This document shows positions 15,001 through 20,778 of a stretch of DNA of 64,000 nt, piece by piece (the first letter of the stretch is position 1; each line of letters starts with the position of its first letter). The position numbers were made by a program, and so were the translations under genes. Where the stretch lies: NCBI GenBank assembly GCA_965277695.1, contig CBDIDQ010000056.1, positions 62,001-126,000 on the forward strand, written 5' to 3'. The stretch comes from JABSOG01 sp965277695 (lineage in GTDB: Bacteria; Pseudomonadota; Gammaproteobacteria; Enterobacterales; Alteromonadaceae). The notes beneath the pieces were generated by a model. It had not been told where the DNA came from. It saw nothing but the letters and a program-made list of their open reading frames with translations, and made no database searches.

Positions 15001-16033
15001 GCCAAGGGATTTGGAGCAAAGGATCGGCAGAATTGAGCGACAAGGCAACATGAATGATAATGTCAGAATCTATAATTACTCCACTATTGATTCGTTCGAT
15101 CTGTTTATGTGGGAGACATTATTTCGTAAGGCTGGATTTATTGTCCAGATAAAAGTTGACCCTAAAAACGCTGCCAGGGAGTTATTAGAAGACATCAATC
15201 CGACCTATGCTGACGTAATGGCTATCACCACTGGCAACCCGAAAATAAAACGAAAAATTGAACTTGATGGGGAAGTTGAGAAATTACAAACACTTGAGCG
15301 AGGGCATCAACGTAACCAGTGGGAGAGCACTGGTCAAATTGCCCACCTTGAAAGAGAATTGGTTCGATTTTCTACTGGTATTGACTTCTACAAAAGAGAA
15401 ATGGGGAAGTTGGATGGTGCAAAAATGACTTTCTCTGGACAAACTTTTGACAATCTGGATAAGGCGGCACAGTTCGTTAAAAAATACTTGCTCACTAGAA
15501 AACCGCAAAACACAGGCGAAAAGCCGGATTTGATAATCCCCTTAGGTTCCTTCGGATCAATGGAACTAGACTTGCGTTTGGATCACGGTATTGGCAGGTA
15601 CGTCTTACGAGCAAAGGGTGAACAAACACATATAGTATCCACCAACGAAAATGCAGTCAGGATGGTGAAGAAGTTAGCAAGTTTAGCATCGGTATTCGAG
15701 AAAAATATTGATACGTTTGAAGATAATATCCGCCATACCAACAAACGTATTGAGTCGTTGAATGCGGTGCAGGGACAACCTTTTGAGCACAAGCAGAAAC
15801 TAGAAGATTCTATTTTGGAATTACAGACGATCACTCGGGAATTGGCAGATGACGCCAACGAGCAATTGCAACAGCAAGAAGAAAGTGTGCCATTCGAAAC
15901 ACAATTAGAACGTTACCTAGAAGCGAAAGACGTTGCTATAGAAGCCTCTAAAAGTGTGCCTAATCCAGATGCATTTACCGAATTATTGAGTGAGCCTGAG
16001 GAGGACAAACAAGGTGTGGCGATGGCGATGTGA
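2..16033 (+). CDS. Giant Toprim / adenine-methylase-like / SNF2-like helicase protein (5' partial)
   Basis: The frame is open to the left edge, so the protein exceeds 5,340 residues and its real start is outside. Residues below count from the TTG at base 5. A Toprim domain of plasmid-primase type lies at about 580-690 (EGLADG, then GDNDIYN, then DFNDL). Low-complexity NS(T/S)Q repeats follow at about 1220-1320 and acidic DPANPQ repeats at about 1420-1790. The middle, about 1900-3600, is unassigned. A methylase-like domain carries DPSTGTGHF near 3817 and SNIPFGD some 70 residues on, in place of the usual NPPY motif. A helicase follows with GVGSGKT near 4512, CDEADN near 4676 and QRIGRIERQG near 5005. 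Such helicase-methylase giants (phage P1 DarB and plasmid relatives) are linked to antirestriction or processing of transferred DNA; the role here is inferred. No frameshift is visible across 16 kb. Confidence 0.85.
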   Translation, partial: GLLFAIRETLKKSNGFVHVCGLTKARVNDYGSDENNTRLAKLPNFKANINGNHQATWSLAAFTTAKSGSQQFVNKIIPLPKYKVITNPSGLLGKHSKDESIPFRLNETNASIAISKKVAPPASSEPAKGFQPAKGSQPAKGFPLTINDFINGKGKNESFNVWGNPAALEKWHSRIFKATGSSTKPYKNSTGGFSFPKFYRPIVESNLSDLLGTPAIYIDNYKIGDQRYIAFRGRYGESPFAEGIANLAQKFEGRVVANGLTVFPEHLRTKVISDAGYILRSAATQEPIINNLERPAKTQVRKKSKNGTSYPERETFPDWLDRKFGNDPHAMMSHLSNDISKVAAQAGIDWESTASSVVFDTGDVLSKKKGYDIIFNDSAHNGSVAIGAETTESTWDSGTLKLFYLNFINKKIMAEGAFLYNPFHDLKSLYDSEVWQKKASNIPDANKEKLKQEAERRNKEAEIKRAANIEDYYLQLTNLKDEFPELSKDIYRHSYYNAKGLHGLEKYIDLRISNEHGNPELTYQILDINLNLAGAQRLLDKPYYDKKGKKNNKLFNAGFAFSNPETGEVLGAHCIIGEVRPNEPIGFVEGLADGYTAFKARGHAIVVCLSKSNMDNVIHLYRSKHPNNDFLVFGDNDIYNPKNGNPGAMAALEASYKYKVDYSLPRFNGLPATTKPKDFNDLEKIAGLDLVKSQMANLWHPPETELHYQGSRIMYCGLGKLEKEIISAISAIRNSQAFVRETDDELESIFIEVALTVHSPQDIQQYATELWAKHGPDRLKKNTPLAETPVATQANQDVSVGELKITNDHRKAAVPLRAARTEATQTQPISISSSNKSLPKTVNDSDQNNTNQRQSFAEPDLSADAGHDLYFNEPNDGNTLSNSLPDAIDSSDVNTTNQPDGVVEKSTSGNEQLKQENSGVQVTFGDSFAQSSDPQISINSNGNYTLVQFQSAEQRTRIQEALQSLFPNKKPIYNEVLQGFIAPHESENLLRSYLYEDAGAPRLYFGRPLSSKPGRCFIVRGDFSDSSFRREIEQALSLATPIFKPEEFGYEINNIDALGFVESAIARHLSVEEQKPNTTPQKPFIEQKINGVTIPQAHSKIEPVESQIDIPKESNGHALALSQAMDFSGLSKIDILNAHVKLSKNEPGLLSKSNYSFAAIYARQEKSFTSQSAASQHTLALGATLLEVNTLLSNISKLNPVVAAQLFEAEKQFSLLSTQINSTQANSTQVNSTQVNSTQVNSTQVNSTQVNSTQANSTQVNSSQINSSQINSSQINSSQINSSQINSSQINSSQINSSQINSSQINSSQINSSQINSSQINAVAEQPSAALSSVVTSDPPATVASEVSSANIGLTSTINEILSLSDALLKVNTQLERMHELNPLIAAKLGEASQLHTMQNVQPAEVVPEPAVNENLSVLADSNIGPTNPPVSGAGQFLPDDDLFIFADNDIDPANPQNSGTDQVLPADNTIIEDETPVTPATINDEQDLPDSDIDPANPQDSDTGHLLPRDDLFIFADNDIEPANPQTSDTGYLLPDDDQFIDGEIPVTPAPINDEQDVADNDIDPANPQNSDAGQFLPDDDQFIDGEVPVAPSPTNDEQDVADNDIDPANPQNSDAGQFLPDDDQFIDGEVPVAPATTNDEQGIADNDIELANPQNSDTGHILPDDDLFIDGEIPVTPATINNEQDLTGSDIDPANPQNSGQDQLLPYGDLLIDGEIPVAFDTINNEQDLTDSDIDPANPQNSDTGHLLPDDDLFIDGEIPVTPATINKNQDLSGSDIAPANLQDSDEKPNLSEKPYSQETPLQGGFNFDAPSSTAPSSTEVENNAFDALIDDDVSNELQAVADPVEKISDDFIPAGTNDNATEVSGEPSQYPQPGVRTDHSDTIDENLITINNAVNLPPIDDGVNPTTNPASVSTTEAPPNFEIDDAIAPDFVTNDPQRKPTPQEARAITLLAFTRQFIKTDKMGHKVEHFVDKAIKSVGSPYYDTRTQTFDQASLAEDIKYVSNNNVPTWKNIQTVSTPSSLYYALYNEIAAERLAHLNDYIFAYLGSDRGTHDKTFMKYFKGKLSLDLEVENPYLVYGTYDEDFLNSDLQFFTEFQSVNEYYRDLADQFKSHNLDNSASVTEQVGKIEVFPRKLEKDTSTGEEYFQTSIVFDGLNIECRETVNAPLNDTKYLLITAGGGIREGDNKAPILTETLNAQTLFSETMDDQQFRLKKVLIGSLKLYVVEDVDKSGVNIRPYDDFLAANQAYKRLLKTLPEILTVSDVSAKTKPTLSPADIHNKIKTYIEQNVSFRDAIEGLKDQFSIELVDEKALEGLYNEWVVEDKAGPLPAIDPEERFKAFHQFISSLATAEMLYDECFDEAFKAGGAYYESNPYFDVSSARVDTRASRKDLKENGYRSFKMFYEDVFSGINHRESHEIVLARAGGYIPSSYDINGPIGLQYSQLSSLLTENASTDALPLHLPTFKAWIGSDDALAAIHPILSVNLTNISANQLTDKYTIDALLLLADVHGAPITKDDDKHAIATRVLDIWLQRRRLASTTVDEFSGMSVDELTLIATDIGLTTVSNRYKMAQQIVSHLDILRDNSHLRLAQYSYIKAALGWEKAGRQLPSYVKRNIHEITTNESIYRSDAKEIVKKVEMAKLREDIAQQLASMEQLEPIARKLYALQAFPDKTMVGLSETDFVKEGAYRYRLVNDADTASLSMPEGISYYNVLDEKMIATPTPLPSDYMARNKLTPITDKAVIESLSSIKQWIETQGYGAFYQQATGQLIVIHPVGFKNGYFLDTFDTDNKMDRLHFSSLDSALVTHTEVLNGFCDRDIIAEDYIELIDQDLFNIRKSLLAKLKSTHSPEVAEASIDTLVASVASQSEQMALLINDHAGESGKTILQSIIASQLAQLSELAYQKVLGIEIGEKTTAIRGIDSAIDIVVNEIADHPEESAQPPEPSLNELIPLKAKLGQSDNNSSYLAALSQSLALSLFKADYYKDMPLEQANKLALLMASGTYEGQWQMLHHQWVIRHGTDTQIAALNAFYNPSSEAQQDSAVQQQIEVEGIELKVGTSVYCDSDGGLIGILSEIAADSLVIEEHPLAFEITKAEVSNKDRQVLFNEKGEGLYSKTFHEYIFTPRHAQKNEFSEIDKLVNELPLTVDANARQQLSNGLGALSLSQLSKYARETGTIYTGDRTTISEGIYDQALVLQAIANTNEEPESLFYSLDDVEKERFTKFFGNTSMDNWQQIANEKSRANIGLDLRTEYSLMLLTAQRYGYIRNGSNFSGKTITLNNANLLTPIASKQMFDTLLKQQVDALWVDNVLSHGENNTQIERAVATWLSQLSNLTPDAWHTAISNSISSITFEPMIEDATIMWRGKDHNGQVVTNAYSSVIGAIEEADLKAIPIAILEMDTPVAWIDEADNLQEGITIDEVTLSNQNDELSVYVDFEGDTQIQDISLARLTVIDPQANANQFNTILRDFSGNFDSLISNIKTQKTQALENKAWQNAILLSFVLENARLLKQSYQEIKTGLNDGDDIVIDNGRFLLTTPNETGDVKPVFDTLADLEKNQIIRKRINVQNSIGPAGDGTEPAQSSKEIDTSADKPKPGGPNSKQESDTNATKPVGINSQTTPGTIPATDNRKVKEPGGLGRSPSNGTGEIGKHGSPYANPVREEQSATELDELPGSTQLPTGDGQPSERDGTTRNATRRRGLEFFLPQDLEQLVSGSARHRADLNMAALYRRKAIKEKSREVTDQDRDVLVKYSGWGGLTSILAKAPFISALKQLVNNEELDSIYNSSLTAFYTPPGIIHAMWRIAKQLGFDGGKFFDPSTGTGHFIGSAPEEIAANTVFSARELDNVTADIAKMLYGDDIVKHQGYENARIPKNYFDLMMSNIPFGDFKVFDTQYRKDNHLIHDYFIIKSLDKVREGGVVGFITSTGTMDKVDPTVREKIAGKADLLGAIRLPRKTFSQFAGTEVSADILFFQKRHLQDKPKNVDWIMTSKKPFVYSDPEQENEYDLHSINDYFVSNPEMIIGDPVSIKGQFGRELGVIFSADDIPAEINNRISLFPQGVIAKKKPQAIKEQTTSDYQPVDFAHAKPGTHVVQNGEILILEPVYNAVLEEYELTPAPSSVPKTQYENVMSMIALRDHTRGHIQLQLNDASKAEFERSMTKLNELYDNYVSNKGYLNDKANKSAFRNDPDAALLLALENYDGRTGTATKTDIFSIPTIRDQVTINKADSPQTALQTSLGVKGRVDTQYIESLLGQSWDVIHSHLKNDIYLNPETNEWESSAHYLSGNIRIKLDIAEQANEIDPRYQKNVSDLAAIMPTPIEPYEIRVRLGATWIPMNTMSQFIEFIVTGENKLASPEKQFHIARSDASWVVRVAKKLIERDEGRTTEMFGTKRVSADKLIDKLLNSRKIVVNDEFDGKSVVNAQASMEANIKADLIGQAFKDWVWATPERMTELSKIYNDQYNVFVEQKFDGSKLQYPTLSPLLKGKPFVPRPHQSNGVMRYIVDGTFLAAQGVGSGKTFTLCACAVEGKRFGVHKKALMVVPNNILSQFAGMALEHYPNAKVLTLDPKIMKKEHRLENTARIATGEWDMVIMSISSFVKMSTPPAFQSKLIEQEKWQLEETLKGLQNNQNGASRISIKKIKKALIKLEATLLDLSDNNRKDDLLYLDELGIDAILCDEADNFLNLQTSTQMSHIPGVNSSQSLQATAMYMACRYVQEINDNRGVVFATGTDIRNSMSDMYTMMRFLAPDVLASANASTFDSFMGTFGEVVKSIEVNPEGSGYRENSRLSKFINIPELVTMYRQIADIVPSSTLNLSRPNVETVAVAAEPCEWTKRYMSYLSQRARDVRSRMVKPTEDNILKIANGGRLASLDIRLIDKNLPDFEGSKVNICVNNILSEYQSGKRQKLAQLVFCDLGIHKKTNGFSVYEDIQEKLIARGMPADAIAIAQDYDKEPQKKLLEQQINNGDIAVCIASTAKLGVGSNVQQRLVALHNLDAPWRPRDLEQRIGRIERQGNMNDNVRIYNYSTIDSFDLFMWETLFRKAGFIVQIKVDPKNAARELLEDINPTYADVMAITTGNPKIKRKIELDGEVEKLQTLERGHQRNQWESTGQIAHLERELVRFSTGIDFYKREMGKLDGAKMTFSGQTFDNLDKAAQFVKKYLLTRKPQNTGEKPDLIIPLGSFGSMELDLRLDHGIGRYVLRAKGEQTHIVSTNENAVRMVKKLASLASVFEKNIDTFEDNIRHTNKRIESLNAVQGQPFEHKQKLEDSILELQTITRELADDANEQLQQQEESVPFETQLERYLEAKDVAIEASKSVPNPDAFTELLSEPEEDKQGVAMAM
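3661..3960 (+). repeat. 15-bp tandem repeat, 20 units, inside the giant gene
   Basis: Twenty perfectly phased 15-bp units encode a five-residue period. The first eight read N-S-T-Q-V/A/I and the last twelve N-S-S-Q-I. The twelve 3' units look nearly identical at DNA level, which suggests recent slippage or unequal exchange. The reading frame is kept, so unit number can change without breaking the gene. Likely a flexible linker between the Toprim half and the rest of the protein. Confidence 0.95.
4252..5365 (+). repeat. 129-bp-type imperfect tandem repeat (acidic linker)
   Basis: About nine units of roughly 43 residues carry a core D-N-D-I-D-P-A-N-P-Q followed by L-P-D-D-D and F-I-D-G-E. The spacing is exactly 129 bp for the neighbouring units near 4681, 4810 and 4939; outer units are shorter or diverged. 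The block is strongly acidic and proline-rich, consistent with an extended linker or a protein-protein interaction surface. Confidence 0.9.
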
Positions 16034-16454
16034 AGGTAAAAGATTTGAAAGTAACAATAGTTTTTCATCCTTTTGGTCTGATCAGTTGCATTTATACCTA
16101 ATTAATCTAATTTAGATGTTGATATTGAAGGTCGTATAGAAAAAAGGGTCTGTCGTTTAGGATTACTCTCAACGTTTGCTCTGTAGTCGCCCTAAGTGAG
16201 CAAACCCGTCTGTTATCGCAGCCATCTTTATGTATTGCTTGTACGATAAATTCTAATGGTTGATGAGATAGTGACAGACTATATATTTCACTTATTATCT
16301 AGTGCATCCTTTGTCAGCGTAGTTAGTTCGCTATTAAAAATATTGAATGACTGAGGTGCAACAGTATAGCGTAGAGTGAAAAAAGGAAAGTCGCAGTGTC
16401 AATAGATCGTTCCTATACTTACGTTAACATACAACAACCAGAAGAAAAGACATC
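16034..16454. other. Noncoding gap after the giant gene
   Basis: No supported gene. An 8-bp perfect inverted repeat (GTTTGCTC at 16174-16181, GAGCAAAC at 16198-16205) could form a hairpin, but it lacks a T tract, so I do not call a terminator. Confidence 0.5.
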
Positions 16455-17825
16455 ATGGTAAAAGACGAGACAAGCGAAGAAAAAATCATTCTGAAAGGTG
16501 AAAAGGCTTTGGCGTTATGGCGACAAGGCAGAAAAGCCTGGAACCAATGGGTTGAAGCAAACCCGGTGGCTGATGTCGACTTTAGAGGAATAGATTTTGG
16601 ACAAGAGCGTACGGAGAAAAAGCCAGCCATTGAGTTTTCGGAGTTTTGCTTTCCCGAGGGGCGTGTTGATTTTCGTAATGCCCAGTTTGGCGATGGGGAT
16701 GTTGACTTTGGTTGTGCCCAGACTGGTAAGGGGAATATTAATTTTATTGATACCCGATTTGGCGAGGGGGATGTTAACTTTGGTGGTGTCCAGTTTGGTG
16801 AGGGGAGTGTCCATTTTAATTATGCCAAGTTTGGCAAGGGGAATGTTGATTTTAGTGGTATCCGATTTATTAAGGGTGGGGTTTACTTTATTGGGGTCCA
16901 ATTTAGCAATGGAGACGTTAACTTTTCACATACCATGTTTGGAGAAGGGGACGTTAACTTTCATAAGGCTCAGTTTGGCGAGGGGAATGTTAATTTTGGT
17001 GGTGTCCGGTTTAGCAAGGGGAGTGTTGACTTTCGTGGTGTCCTGTTTGGTGAAGGGGAGCTTTGGTTTAACTGTGTTAAGTTTGGCGAGGGGAATTATA
17101 GCTTTGAAAACCTGACGTTTCAAGGTCACGTGGATTTCTCAACGATGATAGACATTGGACAGCCCATAAATCTGAGTTTTAAAGGGGCCTGCTTTGATAA
17201 AACCTTGGATCTGTCAAACAGTCGCATGTCCTGCATCATTGATTTGACCGCCACCAAAACCACCAATCACATCTCACTGGCAGGCTTGCAGTGTCAAATG
17301 TCCATGGAAAAGCACAAAACGTTTTTCCAAAAAGTCAAAGACCCTGCTGATATTGCTAAGCTGCGCCGATTAAAAGAAATTGCTGAAGACAATAAAGACC
17401 ATGAGCGAGCGTTAGAATTTCACGCGCAGGAAATGCGGGCCAAACGTTGGCATGAAAACACATCATTCCGAGGGTTAGTGTTCGATTGCCTATATGACAA
17501 GCTCAGCAATTATGGTCGCAGTGAATCTCGACCTTTCGTTTGTTTAGCTGGGTTGTGGCTTCTATTCGCAAGCATTTACAGCATTATGTCAGGTAACACG
17601 TTAATAGATACATGTCAAAAAGTGGGAGCTGCTCTGGCATTTTCTGCCAGTCAAATCATCCCTGTCGCCCCTGGAAGCCGATTTGCACAAATGCAGAGTC
17701 TCGAAGTGTTGTTTTTCAACAAGATGTATTTGGGGTTGTATTTAGTCACGTTATTGCAAAGTGTGCTGTCGATTATACTGCTGTTTCTCATCGGTCTAGC
17801 CTTGCGTAACCGCTTCCGGGTTTAA
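16455..17825 (+). CDS. Pentapeptide-type (12-residue period) repeat protein with C-terminal membrane anchor, short copy
   Basis: A 456-residue protein. After a conserved N-terminal segment (EEKIILKGE, then LALWRQGRKAWNQWVE), residues about 65-220 form 13 units of 12 residues with consensus F-G-E-G-N-V-x-F-x-x-A-x. This resembles Pentapeptide_3-type right-handed beta-helix repeats. A linker with two short charged helices follows (LRRLKEIAEDNKDHERALEF), then two hydrophobic segments near the C-terminus, ending in LALRNRFRV. So it is probably an inner-membrane protein displaying a beta-helix. It is a clear paralogue of the minus-strand gene at 43642-45375, which has 22 units. Function is unknown; some pentapeptide proteins mimic DNA or bind gyrase, but nothing here shows that. 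Confidence 0.85.
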   Translation: MVKDETSEEKIILKGEKALALWRQGRKAWNQWVEANPVADVDFRGIDFGQERTEKKPAIEFSEFCFPEGRVDFRNAQFGDGDVDFGCAQTGKGNINFIDTRFGEGDVNFGGVQFGEGSVHFNYAKFGKGNVDFSGIRFIKGGVYFIGVQFSNGDVNFSHTMFGEGDVNFHKAQFGEGNVNFGGVRFSKGSVDFRGVLFGEGELWFNCVKFGEGNYSFENLTFQGHVDFSTMIDIGQPINLSFKGACFDKTLDLSNSRMSCIIDLTATKTTNHISLAGLQCQMSMEKHKTFFQKVKDPADIAKLRRLKEIAEDNKDHERALEFHAQEMRAKRWHENTSFRGLVFDCLYDKLSNYGRSESRPFVCLAGLWLLFASIYSIMSGNTLIDTCQKVGAALAFSASQIIPVAPGSRFAQMQSLEVLFFNKMYLGLYLVTLLQSVLSIILLFLIGLALRNRFRV

Positions 17826-18003
17826 CTAGTGATTTAACCTCAAATTGAACAGAGTAATAAGGAGTACGGCGATGCTCTATTACAGAGACGACAGGCTATA
17901 GTTGAGAAGTTTTGCAAAAAAATTCTAATGAACTATTGCACCCAGGTAATCTATTGTATTTGCTAATTCTTAAACCCTTTGATTATAAACTTATGGATAT
18001 TCT

Positions 18004-18053
18004 GTTAGACGTCAACTAACTTGTCCGGTCGGCCAAGTTAATTGTCGCCTAAC
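18004..18053. repeat. 50-bp palindromic element (copy 1), in the 17826-18164 gap
   Basis: An imperfect inverted repeat starting GTTAGACG and ending CGCCTAAC; about 20 of 25 arm positions pair. A second copy sits at 43112-43161, also downstream of the paralogous pentapeptide gene and in the same orientation relative to it. The arms are inside-out relative to an attC site. The rest of the gap holds nothing I recognise. Confidence 0.75.
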
Positions 18054-18164
18054 AACAAAGCGTACCCACCCATCCGATTTATCTCCACTTTTCAACAAAT
18101 TCAGATTGAAGCTGCCGATACATCTGTAGACACTAAGGAGCATGTAATTTTAGCGGTCATTTAA

Positions 18165-18803
18165 ATGCCTGGACTCATAAAACCCGATAGAGATTTGACT
18201 TTATGCCCTTTGTGCACAAGTGAACTGGAGGTGCAACCCCCTGGTGCTCAGTCGCCTACCCGATGCCCAAAATGTGAATATTTGGAGCCGGCAGGGTCTG
18301 CACATTTAGTCACTTATTTACAACGTATTATGAGCGAATATTGCCAGAAGATTGGCCTATCAAAGGCTGAGATTGACGACAGGGATGTGCCTTTAGACTT
18401 CTGCTTTAAGGGCAATGTTTTCCTGTCACATTTTGTCACTCGTGGTAATGAACTTTCAGCGCATATTTTTCCTGGTCAAGGGTTTGGCAACCCCCTGTTC
18501 ACCACACGACATGATAGCAACGGTTTATTTGATATCAGGGTGGTGACTACCGGTTCAGATCCGGCAACCCTTGGCAAATCACTTTTATGGTTGGTTCACA
18601 GTGTCCATGAGACTTTGGAACTGTCCAAGTCTTTGAATCCAGCCCATAGCAACAGCGTTTTGAGTTTGGCATTCCATCCCAATCATAATCAAAGTTTGTT
18701 GTCACAGATGCCCGGCAGCGCTTTAAGTGATATCGTCATACCAAAAACAATAACAACCACTCAACTAACGTCTGACCCGGGAGGGTTAAAGCATGGCCGA
18801 TAA
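18165..18803 (+). CDS. Zinc-ribbon protein, first gene of the dotM/dotL operon
   Basis: A 212-residue soluble protein. The N-terminus carries two Cys pairs (CPLC near residue 18 and CPKC near 40), typical of a zinc ribbon. The rest has no motif I know. The ribosome-binding site is weak; an AAGGAG about 30 bp upstream is followed by a two-codon ATG-TAA, so translation may need reinitiation. It overlaps the next gene by 11 bp, which puts it in the operon leading to dotM and dotL. A conjugation accessory role is inferred from position only. Confidence 0.75.
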   Translation: MPGLIKPDRDLTLCPLCTSELEVQPPGAQSPTRCPKCEYLEPAGSAHLVTYLQRIMSEYCQKIGLSKAEIDDRDVPLDFCFKGNVFLSHFVTRGNELSAHIFPGQGFGNPLFTTRHDSNGLFDIRVVTTGSDPATLGKSLLWLVHSVHETLELSKSLNPAHSNSVLSLAFHPNHNQSLLSQMPGSALSDIVIPKTITTTQLTSDPGGLKHGR

Positions 18804-19635
18804 TTTACAGGACATGCAGCCAGTAAACATGGCGCAACAGGCAATGGATAAGCTGCTTGAAGACGACGGCGATGAAATTGAAGAAAGTATTGTCAATGAG
18901 CCACACCAAGAGATTGTGGTAGGGCGGGTACTCAATGGCATTCGAGCCTGTTCACCGTTTTTGACCAAAGCAGTAAAAATGGATGTGGCTGATGTCATCG
19001 GCGAAATAGATAAAATGTTAAATGCCACAAGACAGCTGTTCAATTTGGTTGCAAAAGAATGCGCCGAGCAAAAAGTTGAGGTGAAAGATGAACAATGGGG
19101 CGTCGTCAACGCTCTGTGCATTGATTTTGTTGCTGAAAATTGGTCTTCAATAGCGTTTGACCAGCCACTTTGGGCAACTCTACTGGTGAAGTTGCTAAGC
19201 GAACCACATTTATTTGTCTATCGGAACCTGGTATCAGGACACACCGCTGATTCTGAGGCATTGTCCATCGACATTGGCGTAACAGGTTCATTGCTTCAGG
19301 CTTTGGCCCCATGCATTGATATTCACCAGCAAGGTGAGGCAATCTTGCAGCAGATGGTAATAACAGTACGAAACACAGTAGAAAAATGCGTGAAGCGATT
19401 GGCAAAATTTCACGTCGCTGAAGATCAGGAAGAGCTTATACGCATAGAGATAATCAAGCAGAGTGACCAACTATTGTCCGCAATCATTGTTATTGAAAAA
19501 ATGGAACATGACCGTTCAATGTTAGTTAATGGATCAGAAACCACGATGAAATTTGACGTGGTCATCAAGCGGTTTGAAACTTTTATACACGTTCTAACAG
19601 AGTCGATTTTTATTAACAGCAGGATGGTAAAATAG
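18793..19635 (+). CDS. Unknown soluble helical protein of the conjugation operon
   Basis: A 280-residue acidic protein, predominantly helical, with no signal peptide or membrane segment. It begins inside the preceding gene (ATG after a GAGGG motif) and ends directly against the next start, so it is translationally coupled. No catalytic motif is apparent. Its place upstream of the transglycosylase, dotM and dotL suggests an accessory or chaperone-like part of the coupling complex, but this is position only. Confidence 0.75.
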   Translation: MADNLQDMQPVNMAQQAMDKLLEDDGDEIEESIVNEPHQEIVVGRVLNGIRACSPFLTKAVKMDVADVIGEIDKMLNATRQLFNLVAKECAEQKVEVKDEQWGVVNALCIDFVAENWSSIAFDQPLWATLLVKLLSEPHLFVYRNLVSGHTADSEALSIDIGVTGSLLQALAPCIDIHQQGEAILQQMVITVRNTVEKCVKRLAKFHVAEDQEELIRIEIIKQSDQLLSAIIVIEKMEHDRSMLVNGSETTMKFDVVIKRFETFIHVLTESIFINSRMVK

Positions 19636-20289
19636 ATGTTTAGCTTAATAGAGACAATTGGGATGCAATTGCTTCGGCTGCGCAGTAAAGGCGTTGACCA
19701 CCAAGTGTCTGTGAAAGTCACGGATAGGGACGATGAGTGTCGAGAGCGGGTTGTCACCATTCGAGCAATGAGCCAGCAGGATTGTGACAAGATAGCCAAT
19801 CGATATGGCCGTCGATGGCAAGATCACATACTGGCCAATAAACTTGAGCGCACTTTAGGCTTGATGGGCAAGAACCATGTTAGGGGCAAGGACAAAAAAA
19901 GCTTGCTTGGTTTTTTCAAAGTATACAGCTATCAACAAGCGCTGGGTTATGCCTTCAGACCGCTCGGTATCACACATGGAAAATTTCTTCGTGGTGCACT
20001 GGCCAATTTTAGCAGCAACCAGGTCGTCGATAATCAATCACCTTCCCCAGAAACGCTAAGGCAACGCATAAAGTACACGCTATACCACATTGCTTTTAAT
20101 CTGGGATTCCTTGCAATGTCCATGGCATCAGCTTATATCGGCTATCAGCATAAAGCTGATAAATACCTGCTGGTCAATCCTCACTATGTTTTTGCACTGT
20201 TTTGTAGCTTGATTGGATTGATCAGTCTTGTTAAAAATATAAGGGATAGACGCAGACTCAAACGGATGAACTTTGGCGCAGGTGGATAG
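19636..20289 (+). CDS. Unknown protein with two C-terminal membrane helices
   Basis: A 217-residue protein. The basic N-terminal two-thirds are soluble. Two hydrophobic segments at about 148-165 and 177-198 are followed by a strongly basic end (RDRRRLKRM), which predicts an inner-membrane protein with a cytoplasmic N-terminal domain. The start abuts the previous stop and the stop abuts the next start (TAG-ATG), so it is tightly coupled in the operon. I do not recognise the family. Confidence 0.75.
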   Translation: MFSLIETIGMQLLRLRSKGVDHQVSVKVTDRDDECRERVVTIRAMSQQDCDKIANRYGRRWQDHILANKLERTLGLMGKNHVRGKDKKSLLGFFKVYSYQQALGYAFRPLGITHGKFLRGALANFSSNQVVDNQSPSPETLRQRIKYTLYHIAFNLGFLAMSMASAYIGYQHKADKYLLVNPHYVFALFCSLIGLISLVKNIRDRRRLKRMNFGAGG

Positions 20290-20778
20290 ATGGGCGATTT
20301 TCAGGACATGGTACATCAGGCGATTAACGGCAAGGCTCCATATAGTGTTCCCACCTCATCTACCCCTGAGTGCATTAAACGCACAAGTCAACGGGTAAAT
20401 ATCCCCATATTGGTGCTTAAGGCTTTTCAGCGTGTAGAAGGTGCCAAAACAGGACACATTCGGAAAAATACTAACGGCAGCTATGATGTGGGAGAATTTC
20501 AAATTAACAGCATTAACTGGCCGATGCTTTACGAAAAACATGCCATCACCCCCGTTCAGTTAAGGTATAACGGTTGTATATCGGTAAAAGCCGGTGCTTT
20601 GCTTATTCGTCAACATCTTGATTCATATAGTGCCAACAGCAGTGCTGATAATACTCACTCGTGGGACCAACTATTCACAGTGCTGGCCAATTACCACTCA
20701 AAAACACCTAAATATAATATCAGCTATAAGCGGAAGCTAATGGCAGCTTTGCATCAAGAAATTATGGGGCGTAATTAA
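20290..20778 (+). CDS. Lytic transglycosylase (SLT-like), conjugation-associated
   Basis: A 162-residue protein with an SLT/lysozyme-like pattern: a helix ending in the catalytic-type Glu (FQRVEGAKTG, about residue 45), then a YDVGEFQINSINW block, a Cys-containing helix (NGCISVKAGALLI) and a late NYHSKTPKYN motif. Enzymes of this family cut peptidoglycan locally so that a secretion channel can cross the wall. There is no clear signal peptide at the annotated start, which is odd for a periplasmic enzyme; export could be through the conjugation machinery. It lies directly before dotM with a GGTGG ribosome-binding site. Confidence 0.75.
   Translation: MGDFQDMVHQAINGKAPYSVPTSSTPECIKRTSQRVNIPILVLKAFQRVEGAKTGHIRKNTNGSYDVGEFQINSINWPMLYEKHAITPVQLRYNGCISVKAGALLIRQHLDSYSANSSADNTHSWDQLFTVLANYHSKTPKYNISYKRKLMAALHQEIMGRN

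Noticed and set aside
18004..18053. attC site candidate
   Set aside because: The outer ends are GTT...AAC, the reverse order of an attC, which runs RYYYAAC...GTTRRRY.
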